From positions 11,886,608 to 11,950,607 of the forward strand of contig JAPWDM010000016.1 of assembly GCA_035578155.1 (NCBI GenBank): a stretch of 64,000 nucleotides of DNA. The letters are read 5' to 3'. Below, piece by piece: positions 1 to 12,561 of this stretch (the first letter of the stretch is position 1; every line of letters starts with the position of its first letter). The translations under genes and the position numbers were made by a program. Source of the DNA: Brachynemurus nebulosus (Eukaryota; Arthropoda; Insecta; Neuroptera; Myrmeleontidae). Under the pieces are notes generated by a model. That model did not search any database. It worked only from the letters and a program-made list of their open reading frames with translations, and had not been told where the DNA came from.

Positions 1-270
1 GTTTTGAAAACTAAAACTTAAAAATGCAATTTCTCAAAAATTTTGAATAAAATAATGAAAATTTTAGCATAATTGGTAATTTGAAGTAATAAACTAATTT
101 TTAAAAAACATCTCAACATATGTTTCCATTTGAAAAAAAATTTTTTTCTATTCCAAAAAAACCGTAAGTCCTAGAAGTCTGGAACAATTTTTCCTGAATG
201 GCCCCCTCTATTTTGAATATTTTTTGTATAAACTTTTTTTCGATTAGATGCATATTTTAGGAATAAATCG

Positions 271-336
271 AATGGCAACTCCCGAAAAACTCACATGGTA
301 TATATATTTCGTGTGAGTTTTTCGGGAGTTGCCATT
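271..336. repeat. Perfect 25-bp inverted repeat with 16-nt spacer
   Basis: The two 25-base arms (271-295 and 312-336) are exact reverse complements and the spacer is TA-rich. The arms contain GGCAACTCCCGAAAAACTC. It could be the core of a miniature hairpin element or a hairpin-forming transcript. No target duplication was identified, so it is only called a repeat. Confidence 0.85.
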
Positions 337-733
337 TTTATTACAGCCAAACCGTTGATTTAATCGAAAAATTGTTCAAATAAGAGTTGTAGATATCGAC
401 GGGGGCAACCAATTGCGATAATCAGGAGCTTTATAGCTCTTGTGGTTTTCGAGATACGATACAAACTTACCTTTTTTTAAATGGAATAGTATACTTATTT
501 GTTGATAAAAATTATTCAATAAAGCAACAATAACCAAAAATAAGAAAATAAAAATTTTTATTTTAATTTTTTTTTTTCAAATTTTACAACTTTCGCGCTT
601 AAAAGTGATTTATTTAAGTGAATTTTAGAAAGTTTAAGAGCGCCTACTTCAAACAGGCCTCAATATTACGGAAAGTAGCAAGCGGTAATTGTATTTATTT
701 TACATAGATGGCTTTACCGTATAGGTTTATCTA

Positions 734-1059
734 GAGTCCCTATAATAAATAGAGTCGTGAGATGTGTTCTCAACGCTGATTGGCACCGGCATTTTCTGTC
801 CACAGTTTGCATAAAATACATTAGAAATAAATTAAATATTAACAAAAATCTGAAAAAATCATTTAGTTTAACCTAGAAAGAATAATTAAATTAAAAATTT
901 TTAATTGTTCAGTAATTCATAACTTATTAACAATAATTATGTACTCAAAAATATTTACTCAAGCATGTGGTCAAGCAATTTTGAAGCTTGCCGCGCTTGC
1001 CGCTCTGATTTGGACCGAAAACGAATGACATGTCACGACTGTATTTATTATAGGGACTC
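734..1059. mobile_element. Tc1/mariner-type MITE, TA target
   Basis: A 326-bp non-coding element with ~29-bp terminal inverted repeats starting GAGTCCCTATAATAAATA at both ends; the arms differ at two positions. Both ends are directly flanked by TA, the target duplicated by Tc1/mariner transposases. There is no transposase frame inside, so it is non-autonomous. The family assignment rests on TA plus TIR structure alone. Confidence 0.7.
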
Positions 1060-1497
1060 TACCACACAAATGACTGATTTAAAATGTCAGTGTTTTTTTT
1101 TAAATTTACAATTATTTTGATAATTTATGTAATTCTGTTTTAGGTACTTTATTGGAGTAATTCTAATAACTTATTATTGTTCGAGATGACATAACCTCTC
1201 CAATTCTTATATTATCCAAGGAATATTTATTGTTATTTTAAAAGGTAACGGTAATTCCACAATTTCAAAATAATTATTTACAATGTAAGTAACGAAAATT
1301 TTTATTTCATAGGATTCTGTAAAGCTTTGGTTCAGTATGAAGTTAATATAAAATTGCAAAAGGATGGTACTTCTGTGGAAAAAATTCAAGAAATAGAAAT
1401 GTTAACGCGAGGAAACTCCCACTAAAAATTTGCCACCCGGGGCTACTGCCCCGCGTGCCCGTAGTGTAAATCTACCACTGATTATACGTAACTACCA

Positions 1498-2775
1498 GCA
1501 GCGCTGGGAAGAATGGTTCATAGAATTTACAATAGAAAATGGTTTTCAAAAATGCACTTAAAATCCAAAATGGAAAATGGTTTTGCTGAACATATTTAAA
1601 ATAGAAAATTGAAAATAGCTATTTAAAATGGATTATAAAATGCTAAATAGGATTCCCGATCTCTGGCGAAAAAATCGATCTTGTGGATCGATTGGAATCG
1701 TCAAACCAAAAATCGATGCAGAAGAAAATCGACTTATACAAAATCGATCTGACGAAAATCGATTCAATTTTTGTACTTGCAGAAAATAAAAGATATATAA
1801 AAGTTTTAATGAAGTTTCTTATTGGGTCATCACAAATCAGTTTTAATTTTCTTTGAAGATGAACTGCTGAATTTAATATGAATAAAATGGTTTCCAGTTT
1901 GCGCTAAAAGTGACAACAATAGTTGAAATATATTTTACAATAATTTTTAAAAAATATATTTTTACTAAAAATATCCTAATTTAAATTCGAAAAGATCGAT
2001 CTTTGATCTCCTAAATTTTTCACGATCTCTGTATCGATTTACTCTCCAAAGAATCGATTCGAAAAATCGAAGATCGGAAACCCTAATGCCAGATACTTTT
2101 TTTACTTTAAATTCTATAAATTTTTTTATCAATATTTAAAAAAAAGTTAAGAAAATTTTAAACGTACTGAAATTAAATAAAGGCAGTCTTTTGAGAAAAT
2201 CTTGTAAAGCTTACATGATATGAAAACGAAATTTAACTCTTGAAATATTGTTACTTTAAAATATTGTAAAATTTAATTCAGCCTTGACGTATTCAAACCT
2301 TGACTACGCTACAATTGCGACTTCTAAATTATGAAAATCATCTACTTGTAATACAAAACATTTTTTATTGCCGTGTCTTAAAGATAACAGTACACAACTT
2401 GAGTCAGAAAAGTTTGACTTAAGAGAACTACAACTCTAGTAATAAATTTAACTCCCGTGATTTTGCAACTCCAGTTATAAAAAATTTGAATCAATTAAAT
2501 AAACTTACATTTAATTTACAATTTGTTAGACTTCAGATCGTTCAGTTCGAGTTCTATAATTTATGCACATAAATTTGAGTATACATGCATTTCATTTTAA
2601 ATGGATTCAAATTTTCTTTTTAAATACAAAATTGAAAATGGATTCAAAGTTTCTTTTTAAATACAAAATGGAAAATGGTTTGACCGAACTTATTTAAAAT
2701 AGAAAATGGAAAATGCCATTTTGTATTTTAAATACATATTTCAAATGAAATCATTTTAAATAGCTCCCAGCCCTG
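1498..2775. mobile_element. Possible older hAT-like element hosting a nested MITE
   Basis: Ends read CAGCGCTGGGA on the left and TCCCAGCCCTG on the right, an imperfect 11-bp inverted repeat beginning CAG as in many hAT ends. The next ~150 bp on each side are rich in matching AAAATGGAAAATGG / TTTTAAATAC blocks in inverted orientation. No convincing 8-bp duplication flanks it. The element at 1648-2085 lies inside. Boundaries and family are tentative. Confidence 0.3.
1648..2085. mobile_element. hAT-like MITE rich in ATCGAT motifs
   Basis: Terminal inverted repeats TAGGATTCCCGATCT (left) and the inverted counterpart of TAGGGTTTCCGATCT (right). The flanks ATGCTAAA (1640-1647) and ATGCCAGA (2086-2093) agree at 6 of 8 positions, compatible with an aged 8-bp hAT duplication. 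The interior has many ATCGAT/GATCGAT hexamers, mostly within 200 bp of each end, which could be subterminal transposase-binding repeats. No coding frame. Confidence 0.55.
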
Positions 2776-2847
2776 ATCAACAAAATTATTTTATTGTAAA
2801 ATTGTATAACAATTAACAGAAATTATGATTTTTTAATAATATTTTAT

Positions 2848-2959
2848 ATAATAAATTATTTTACTCATACACATCAACGTCTTTAGTTATAATATCTCAT
2901 TAAAATATTTAAAATAATAAATTATTTTACTCATACACATCAACGTCTTTAGTTATAAT
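2848..2959. repeat. Tandem duplication, ~66-bp unit, under 2 copies
   Basis: The segment containing ACTCATACACATCAACGTC occurs twice about 66 bp apart, followed by a second small duplication around ATACTTATTGTGCTTTAAT. Confidence 0.75.
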
Positions 2960-3253
2960 AAATAAATACTTATTGTGCTTTAATAATAAAGAAATACTTA
3001 TTGTGCTTTAATTCGCAAACTCTCATAAAATCTCATGGACAATTGAAATTAATCACTTTTCTCATAGGATCTTATAAAAAAGATAAAAAATATTTTTATC
3101 GGAATCTATGAGCTACTAAAGTACTGATAAAATATCATAAAATATTCAAGGGAAAATATTTTCATGCTCATAAATATACCAGTAAATCATACAATCTTAT
3201 AAAATAAATATTTTTTTCAATGATATTTTGTGAGACCTTTCCAGCAGGGTAAG

Positions 3254-3255
<2 letters not shown>

Positions 3256-3321
<66 letters not shown>
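3256..3321. repeat. (TA)n microsatellite
   Basis: Uninterrupted TA dinucleotide run of about 65 bp, immediately left of the TIR element at 3341. Confidence 0.97.
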
Positions 3322-3325
<4 letters not shown>

Positions 3326-3759
3326 TTAAAACTTGATACATACATATCGCCCCTTGAGAATAAAACTGTTACAACTGCAAAATCACTAATTTTAAGATAT
3401 TAAAGAAATAAGATTTTGAAGAAATTTAAAACCTAATAACTTTTTTCCAAATCATCTTAGAACTTTGAAACTTTGTCAGGTTCATTCTAACAGTTAGTTT
3501 TAAATGTTGTGATAAAAATTTTGTCGAGAAAATTCATAGTTTAAATTTTCATTGCAGTTGCAACCAAAAATTTTTTAGTTATTTTACAAAAAGTTGCATT
3601 CTGTTTAGGATTATAATGTTATATCTGCAAATAATACATTTTTTCTTAACTATTTCACAAAATATTACTTTTTGTTGGTGACGCAAAGTTGTATCTGCAA
3701 CTAATACTTTTCAGAAATTTTGAAAATTTCGCTTTATATAATTCTATAATGGCAATTGT

Positions 3760-3975
3760 TTAAGGTAACACATTCCATAACTGTATTACAGATAAATTTT
3801 CCCGGGAATATTCCCATTTGGGTAATTATTGAGTATTTTCCCGGGAAAATTCCCAAGGTAACACATTTCATAACTGTATTACAGGTAGAGATGAGCAACG
3901 TCAAAATTCCCAATGGGAATTTTCCCGGGAATATTCCCATTTGGGTAATTATTGAGTATTTTCCTGGGAAAATTC
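3760..3975. repeat. Short tandem duplication with CCCGGGAA motifs
   Basis: Two to three copies of a block containing TTCCCGGGAATATTCCC, TTTGGGTAATTATTGAG and AACACATTTCATAACTGTATT. The palindromic TTCCCGGGAA core recurs with spacing near 60-130 bp. The small open frames here are repeat artefacts. Confidence 0.7.
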
Positions 3976-4255
3976 TCGAAACCTGAGTAAAAACGATTAC
4001 TTACAATTAGCTGTACTATTTTACAAATGCGTTTTTAATTAAAGACCGCGACACCGGTCCCTCAATTTACGTGAATATTCGTTTCATGGGGATTCAATTT
4101 ATGCGGATAAAAAATCGCGTAAATTAAATCTGTCATTATAAAAAATAATTCTGGAAATAAAAGCTACCAAAAATTGTAGAGAATTTTATAATACAAATGA
4201 TAACGAAAATGTAGAAATTTACACGCTAAAATTTTAAAAATATTGTTTTTTTCGA

Positions 4256-5010
4256 TATCGATAATTTTCGATAACGAAAAATAGGTTTTGACAGTCCCAA
4301 TATATTAGGGATACCCACAACTTGCTTCGCTTAAGCCTTCAAAAATTTCATTTTTTTTGAGCTACGATGTACCGTTTATGAGATATTTACGACCAAAGGT
4401 TTACGTTTTCGAAAAGTATTGAAAACTAATTTTTTTGAAAATATTTTATTGGTGACAAAACCAATTTGACTAATCAGTCTGAATCAATTAATTATAATCA
4501 GTTTACGATGAGTAACTCGGTATCGATAATTTTCGATAACGAAAAGTAAGTTTTGATAGTCCCAATATGTTCGGAATACCCACAACTTGCTTCGCTTAAG
4601 CCTTCAAAAATTTCGTTATTTTTGAGCTACGATGCACCATTTACGAGATATTTACGATCAAAAGTTTACGTTTTCGAAAATTATTGAAAACTAATTTTTT
4701 GGAAAATATTTTATTGGTGACAAAACCAGTTTGACTAATGAGTCTGAATCAATCAATTATAATCAGTTTATGATGAGTAACTCGGTATCGATAATTTTCG
4801 GTAACGAAAAGTAAGCTTTGATAGTCCCAGTATGTTCGGAATACCCACAAGTTGCTTCGTTTAAGCCTTCAAAAAAATCGTTATTTTTGAGCTACGATGC
4901 ACCATTTATGAGATATTTACGATCAAAAGTTTACGTTTTCGAAAAGTATGAAAACTAATTTTTTCGAAAACATTCTATTGCCGACCAAAGAATTGGGACT
5001 AATAGAGCAT
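4256..5010. repeat. Tandem repeat, ~265-bp unit, ~2.8 copies
   Basis: TATCGATAATTTTCGATAAC and the downstream blocks CCCACAACTTGCTTCG and GAGCTACGATG recur at 4256, 4521 and 4786, giving a period of 265 bp. Copies differ by a few percent, and the third is truncated near 5000. Confidence 0.85.
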
Positions 5011-6459
5011 AAATTAAACCATTATACAATCAATTTATAATAATTTGTTAGACATTTAGTAGTAAAAGTAATTAAACACATTTAACTGAAAATGTTATGT
5101 TATTATATTCTTCTTTTCTTCTATTATAACTATTAGGAGTATGTAGCTATTAGGATATGCTGCTACAATTTAATTTTGTTTTTGGATTTTAATTTACTTA
5201 TATGGTTTCTCACATTTTCTTTTATGTCAATATTTTGCCGATTGACGTTTTCCCCACGTTTGTCTGTTTTTATTATACAAATATTTCGATCAAGCTTTTA
5301 GTTTACTTTTTTAGTTTACATTTTATCTTGTACGCAATATCCTGATTTAATTTTTGTTTTTACTGGAAAAATTTTTAAGTTTTCAGTGAATAACGTTCTG
5401 ACCCTGTATTAATTAAACCTTTTTGTATATTTGTCGCCCGCAAATCGCGATTTCGCTTTCGTTTCTTTCCTTCCGAAACAGATGTTGTTAAATTTCCATT
5501 GTATTATTTGGGAAAGTTTCGTCCAAATTAAAATATATATCCGAATTAACAGTAATAGTTAAAGCAGAAGACAAAAACTGTCCATTATTTAAATTTAAAT
5601 GGATAAGATTATTTAAATTGTTTAAATTATATGGTTTTAAATTGTTTAAATTATACGATTAAATTCAGAAAGAGCTGTTAAATTAATTTTTTCTTTATCA
5701 GCGTCCATATTTTGAAATTAAAATAAATTATAAGTATATTTTAATAACAATAATGCTACGAAAGGATTCGTCTATACGTCTAAACTCAATAAACATTAAA
5801 TATGTCTAAAATTGTGAACATCATTATTCACTTACATTGTAAAATGATAACAGAAGAAGGAATACCAAAATGCGTGTAGTTCTGTACGTACCTACAATCC
5901 ACTCTAACTAACATGTAGGCACCTAATAAAAGAAATCACATACATATACCTTTTTTAATCTAAATAAAAAGTTAATTTTTTGTTTTCTCTTTGTTACAAC
6001 TGCACATGCAACAAAAATTTCTTAAACCATTTATTCTTAGGTTGTTAAAGTTTAAAAAAAGTTTATGGACTATAACTTTTTTATTTTCTAGAATTTTAGG
6101 ATGAAAATTTCACCAATCGATAGCTTAAATGTAGCTGAATCCAATGATATAAAAATCTCAAAAACGAAAAATTTGCAGTTGTAACAGTTTTATTCTCAAT
6201 GTGCGATATGTACACAAAACAAATGCCGGCCTATTGAATAATGGTTAATACGGTGATTTCATTGGTCAAGAGGGTATTGAGTAATGAAAATTCCTCCACA
6301 CCTTTGAATAATGCCTAACTTTCTCAACAATTAACAGATATATAATGAGTGTGTTCTTCAACAGGAGTAGAAAAAATTGGTTTTTTATATATAAAAGAAC
6401 TAAATTCAATTTATAACCAACAACTCACAAGTAAAGAAATGAAATTAAAATCAATTTTA

Positions 6460-8220
6460 ACAATATTGGCGCGTGATTAAGTAGTTTTTGTTTGTTTCCT
6501 CCAGGAATCTTCAATCGGGATAAAAATATTATATGCATTATAAATATTAAAATTATTTCTTTATACATTCGTACTAAATAGCTTCTGTAGATATATATAT
6601 CAAATTTCATGGAATTTAGTTCAGTCATTTCGCTGTAATTAACTAACTGGGTCCGTATCCCACAGGACCCTCTACCTGGAATACGATTAACCTATGTGTT
6701 AATTCAAGATAAATCATATCTGTGTACTAAATTTCATCGCATTCGGTTTAGCTATTTGGACGTGATTATGTAATTGGTATTGTATCCCCCAGGAATTTCT
6801 AATCTGGATAAAACTATCCTATGTGTTATTAAAATTATTACTGTATGTGTTGACGGTAATTAGTGTCTGTATCCTAAATTTTATCTAATTCGATTTAGTT
6901 ATTTCGATGTGATTATGAAATTGGTTTTGCATCCCACAGGAACCTTCAATCGGTATAACATAATTCTATGTGTTAATTCCGGATAAACAGTATCTGGGTA
7001 CCAAATTTCATTGAATTCGGTTCAGTCATTTCAATGTGATTATATAACTGGTTTTGCATCCCACAGGAACCTTCAGTCGGGATAACATAATTCTATGTGT
7101 TAATTCCGGGTAAATAGTATCTAGGTACCAAATTTCATTGAATTCGGTTCGATCATTTCAATATGATTATTTAACTGGTTTTTCATCCCACAGGAAACTT
7201 CAATCGGGATAACATAAGTCTATGTGTTAATTCCGGGTAAATATTATCTGGGTACCAAATTTCATTGAATTCGGTTCAGTCATTTCGATGTGATTATATA
7301 ACTGGTTTTCCATCCCACAGGAACCTTCAATCGGGATAACATAATTCTATGTGTTAATTCCGGGTAAACAGTATCTAGGTGCCAAATTTCATTGAACTCG
7401 GTACAGTCACTTCGATGTGATTATATAACTGGTTTTGCATCCCACAGGAACTTTCAATCGGGATAACATAATTCTATGTGTTAATTTCGGGTAAATAGTA
7501 TCTGGGTACCAAATTGCATTGTATTAGGTTCAGTCATTTCGATGTGATTATTTAACTGGTTTTGCATCCCACAGGAACCTTCAATCGGGATAACATAATT
7601 CTATGTGTTAATTCCGGGTAAATAGTATCTGGGTACCAAATTTCATTGAATTCGGTTCAGTCATTTCGATGTGATTATATAACTGGTTTTGCATCCCACA
7701 GGAACTTTCAATCGGGGTAACATAATTCTATGTGTTAATTTCGGGTAAATAGTATCTGGGTACCAAATTTCATCGAATTCGTTTTCATTATTTGGGAGTG
7801 ATTGTGCAGGGGGTTTTGTAACCCTCAAGAACTTGGAGCCGGGATAAAGTTTAGGTATCCTGTGTGTTAATTCAGTGTATAAAATGTCTGTATATAATAT
7901 TTTATCAAAATCGGTTCAGCCGTTTTGGCGTGATTAATCAACAAACATCCAAGCATACAAATTTTCACATTGTATTAAGACCAAGATTTCTATACCAGAT
8001 TTGATTCAATAAATTGGTACAACTGTTTTGTCATTGGTGACCCCGTGGGAACTCTTCATCAGAATAAAATTATGATTCCTGTTAATCCAAATCATATATA
8101 CTATCTTTATTACCAAATTTAATTAGTGTCGATTCAGCCAATCTGGTCTCATTATAATAAATTTTTGTTTTCTCCTACCAGAATATTCCACCGGGATATA
8201 ATGAGATCGATAATTTAGTC
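6460..8220. repeat. Satellite-like tandem array, 127-bp unit
   Basis: About ten or more head-to-tail copies. The phrase ATCCCACAGGAAC starts at 6931, 7058 and 7185 and continues at the same 127-bp spacing. The central units are nearly identical; flanking units (6460-6900 and 7800-8220) are progressively diverged. Each unit also has TTCAATCGGGATAACAT and AATTCGGTTCAGTCATTTCG. The last unit ends with a tail like CAACAAACATCCAAGCATAC, a sequence type I recognise from dispersed arthropod repeats. Not protein coding. Confidence 0.9.
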
Positions 8221-8367
8221 TGGATTCTAAGATGTCTAATTTTAGCGAATTTCCAAAAATGGAAATTCAGCTTTTACGGCAGGTGTGATGACACGACCTA
8301 AGCCCGGGACCATAACAGAAATATGTTTTGAGGTCCCCAGAATACGAAAATGATATTCACTAAAATT

Positions 8368-8390
8368 TATATATATATATATATATAAAT

Positions 8391-8466
<76 letters not shown>
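8368..8466. repeat. (TA)n microsatellite, interrupted
   Basis: TA run broken once by AAATAG near 8386. The 150 bp to its left (AGCGAATTTCC...GATATTCACTAAA) reappears with an internal deletion at 50490-50575, so the TA tract lies at the edge of a dispersed repeat. Confidence 0.95.
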
Positions 8467-8474
<8 letters not shown>

Positions 8475-8479
8475 GTGTC

Positions 8480-9804
8480 GCCACGATAACTTTCGAACGA
8501 AACGTTTAATGCTTATGAAATTTTGTGTGCAAATTCGATTTTCCAAATCGTTGGATGAGTTCGTTAGCCAGACACGTCGGATGCCCAGAAGTAGGTTTTC
8601 CGGGCGTTTTTTGTCAACAAAATGAGTTTTTTGCTAGAATTAAGCAATTTTTCAAATTTTTTTTTATACCAAGCCATAGTAAAAGGTAAAATGCATTCCA
8701 CTGTTAAAATAAATGGAAAATATATTGAAATTTATTTAATGAAAGCCATTCATACACATTTTTAAAATATCCTTTTGAATTATATAACAAATAAAATCTG
8801 TGTAAAAAAATCTAATTGACGTGTTTTTTCTCAATTTTCTAATATTAAGTAAGGCTCGTTAGTTAGGGAGTGATTGTGTCAAAATTTTAAAGTAAAATAT
8901 GGTAATTTTAACCCTCTTTAAAAGAACATTTCGATTTTAACAGTAAAAAAATTTTAAAAAGTGTTTTCGTTTTTCCCGGATTACCAAAAACTTTTCATAG
9001 GTATATCTGTGACTAAAGTTGCCTCCCTTTCTTAAGAAAATAAAGTATTTTTAAAATTTTGTGCAAAAAAATAAAACACAATTAACGAAAAAAAAGTACG
9101 CGTTCCCATATTTTTAAGATTTTGTAGTACAAGAAAATCCTTATAAATTCATCATATCTGTTCTTGCATTTACTAGCTTACTCCCACTTGACTACTTTTA
9201 AATAGTCGGTGTCAGATCTTACGCAATTTAATAAACAGTATCGTTTTAATTTTTTAAACTCATTTAATACATTTATTGTTAGTGATACATATTTGAATTA
9301 TTTTCCTAACTAACAAATTGAATTCTGTAGACTGATGTTTTTGTAGATAAAAAAAATTCTAGGTGGCGTCTATATTAGACAAAAGTCTGAAAAACGGACG
9401 TAGAATCTCACTATTATTAATTATTATGTCTTGTAGTCTTTTGAAAAATTATTTTTTGAACTAAAATAAGAATAGGAGGAATATAAACTTAGGGGTAAAC
9501 GACAGGGGTATATAAACTTTCTTTTAGATTCTACGTTTATTTTTACAGAAAATCATCAAGTACCTATTATTTCTTTTTTGAATGTATAAATACAAAAAGT
9601 TCGTAATTATTTTATATTAGAATTTCAATTTTGGTCGACCCTACGGGTTGTCCCCATTTACTCTTTTCTCGTCTCTTTTGACCCCAATTTTTCATAGAGA
9701 AGAAATTATACGATTTTTGTTAATTTATCAAAAAACACGGATATTTTTAAATTTTTTTGGATACTGTTGATAAAGTGGACCATCTTCGCGTAAATTTTTA
9801 ATAT
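8480..9804. other. AT-rich interval without a recognisable gene
   Basis: No supported coding sequence. A segment at about 9207-9270 (GTCAGATCTTACGCAATTTA) has a diverged copy near 41460-41540, so at least part is a dispersed repeat. Confidence 0.7.
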
Positions 9805-10169
9805 ATTAGAGCAATTCCATGTATAAACCGATCACCCAAAAATGGCATGTTCTCCAAATTTAATTTCCCTGTGTATATAATAAGTTTAAGTGGTGTTGAG
9901 CTATGTATTCGAATATTATTGAATTATCTTCTACTTTGTCGGAGTTATAATTATCCAAAGTTGTGTTCAAGGTCACAAAATGGGGATCCCCAAAATATTT
10001 TATTAATTTTTTCAGAGTCTAAGAATAATTAAAAAATGATTACATGTGGCATTGAATGTACTTTACATACACTTTCAATCAGACCGATTTCCATTCCAAT
10101 ACATGCACATATATTGAAGTAATTGCAAGTTTTATTTTTTTCTTTAATCGCTTATACTGAAAATACCTT

Positions 10170-11460
10170 ATCTTCGATTTTTGATTTTCTTTTTTTAAAT
10201 TAAAGTACTCAGTCCCCTCTATAACGTGGTACTCGATTTTCTTTGTTTTTTTGAGTTTTACGGATTTTACGGAGCTTAGTTCGAAAAATACGTGAATTTT
10301 TTAACTAATTATTAAAATAAAGTAATAATTATAATATTAACCCACCTTTAATTTTCGATTTTCTTTCTGCAAATTAAAATACTCAGTCCTCTCTTTAACG
10401 TGGTATTCGATTTTCTTTGTTTTTTTGGGTTTTACGGATTTTACGGGGCTCAGTTTTAAAAAAATACGTGAATTTTTTAACTAATTATTAAAATAAAGTA
10501 ATAATTATAATATTACCCCATCTTTGATTTTCGATTTTCTTCTTTCAAATTAAAGTACTCAGTCCTTTCTATAACGTGGTACTCGATTTTCTTTGTTTTT
10601 TTGATTTTACGGGTTTTACGAATTTAAGGGGTTTAGTTTGAAAAATACGTGAATTTTTTAACTAACTGATAAAATCAAGTATTAATTGTAACATTACCCC
10701 ACCTTTGATTTTGGATTTTCTTTCTACAAATTAAAGTACTCAGTCCTCTCTTTAACGTGGTATTCGATTTTCTTTGTTTTTTTGGGTTTTACGGATTTTA
10801 CTGGGCTCAGTTTTAAAAAATACCAGAATTTTTTAATTAATTGATAAAATAAAGTATTAATTTGAATATTACCCCACCTTTGATTTTCGATTTTATTTTT
10901 TCAAATTAAAGTACTCAGTCCTTTCTATAACGTGGTGCTCGATTTTCTTTGTTTTTTTGAGTTTTACGGGGCTTAGTTTGAAAAATACGTGAATTTTTTA
11001 AGTAACTGATAAAATCAAGTATTAATTGTAACATTACCCCACCTTTGATTTTAGATTTTCTTTCATCAAATTAAAATACTCAGTCCCCTCTTTAACGTGA
11101 TAATCGATTTTCTTTGTTTTTTTGAGTTTCGCGGATTTTACGGATCTCAGTTTTAAAAAAATACGTGTTTTTTTTAAACTAATTGTTAAAATAAAATAAT
11201 AATTATAACATTACCCCACCTTTGATTTTCGATTTTATTTCTTCAAGTTAAAGTACTCAGTTCCCTCTTTAACGTGGTACTGGACATTATTTGTTTTTTT
11301 TTTTTAATTTTTACGGATTTTACGGGGCTCAGTTTTAAAAAAAATTTAAAAATAAAGTATTAATTTTAATATTGTTTTATCTTCGATTTTCCTTATTTCT
11401 TATTTATCTTTTAAATTGAAGTTTAGAGACCCCTTTATAACATGTTACTCGATTTTCTTA
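10170..11460. repeat. Left arm array of ~175-bp repeats (about 7 units)
   Basis: CCCCACCTTTGATTTTCGAT-like motifs recur near 10341, 10516, 10696, 10871, 11037, 11211 and 11378, spacing 166-180 bp. Each unit also holds AGTACTCAGTCC and AACGTGGTACTCGATTTTC. Confidence 0.88.
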
Positions 11461-11539
11461 GTTTTTCTGAGTTTATCAAAGTTAAGGTAATATTGAAATT
11501 AATACCTTATTTTATCAATTAGTAAACAAATGAACTTGT

Positions 11540-12365
11540 TTCTTTAAAATTTAGTATCGTAAAATTCGTAAAACTCAAAAAAAACTAAGAAAATTGAATA
11601 ACACGTTTTAAAGGGGACTCTAAACTCCAATTTAAAATATAAATAAAGAAAATCAAAGATGAAACAATATTAAAATTAATACTTTATTATAAAAATTAGT
11701 TACAAGATTCACGTATTTTTTTAAACTGAAACCCGTAAAATCCGTAAAACTCAAAAAAACAAACAAATCGAGTACCACATTAAAGAGAAGACTGAGTACT
11801 TTAATTTGAAAAAAGAAAATCCAAAATCAAAGGTGGGGTAATGTTACAATTAATACTTGATTTTATCAGTTAGTTAAAAAATTCACGTATTTTTCAAACT
11901 AAGCCCCGTAAAATCCATGAAACTCAAAAAAAACAAAGAAAATCGAGTACCACGTTATAGAAAGGACTGAGTACTTTAATTTGAAAGAAGAAAATCGAAA
12001 ATCAAAGGTGGGGTAATATTATAATTATTACTTTATTTTAATATTTAGTTAAACAATTCACGTATTTTTTTAAAACTGAGACACGTAAAATCCGTAAAAC
12101 CCAAAAAAACAAAGAAAATCGAATACCACGTTAAAGAGAGGACTAAGTACTTTAACTTGAAGAAAGAAAATCGAAAATTAAAGGTGGGGTAATATTATAA
12201 TTAATACTTTATTTTAATAATTAGTTAAAAAACTCACGTATTTTTCAAACTAAGCCCCGTAAAATCCGTAAAACTCAAAAAACCAAAAAAAATCGAGTAC
12301 CACGTTATAGAGGGGACTGAGTACTTTAATTTAAAAAAAGAAAATCAAAAATCGAAGATAAGGTA
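11540..12365. repeat. Right arm array of ~175-bp repeats, inverted (about 5 units)
   Basis: Inverted counterpart of the left arm array. AAAGGTGGGGTAAT recurs near 11830, 12006 and 12181 at ~176-bp spacing. It has fewer units than the left arm, suggesting unequal exchange or replication slippage within the arms. Confidence 0.88.
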
Positions 12366-12557
12366 TTTTCAGTATAAGCGATTAAAGAAAAAAATAAAAC
12401 TTGCAATTACTTCAATATATGTGCATGTATTGGAATGGAAATCGGTCTGATTGAAAGTGTATGTAAAGTACATTCAATGCCACATGTAATCATTTTTTAA
12501 TTATTCTTAGACTCTGAAAAAATTAATAAAATATTTTGGGGAATCCCCATTTTGTGA

Positions 12558-12561
12558 CCTT
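12558..12561. other. 4-bp target duplication (CCTT), left copy
   Basis: CCTT abuts the LTR start TGTAACAG here and follows the other LTR end (CCATTACA) at 22032-22035. The opposite foldback arm (around 9965-9975) carries the uninterrupted site, confirming CCTT as the duplicated target. Confidence 0.9.

Larger units (their letters stand above)
3341..6212. mobile_element. TIR/foldback element (~2.9 kb), non-coding
   Basis: The segments at 3341-3381 and 6172-6212 are 41-bp inverted repeats with about two mismatches, sharing GAGAATAAAACTGTTACAAC. Looser similarity runs further inward on both sides. The interior carries two tandem arrays (3760-3975 and 4256-5010) and otherwise AT-rich sequence from about 5010 to 5930 in which I see no gene. 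No transposase frame exists, so it is non-autonomous or decayed. The superfamily is undetermined. Confidence 0.55.

Noticed and set aside
8242..8484. Open frame of alternating Ile-Tyr
   Set aside because: Translation of a (TA)n microsatellite; same for similar frames at 27380-27607, 37459-37677, 39426-39677 and 48911-49114.
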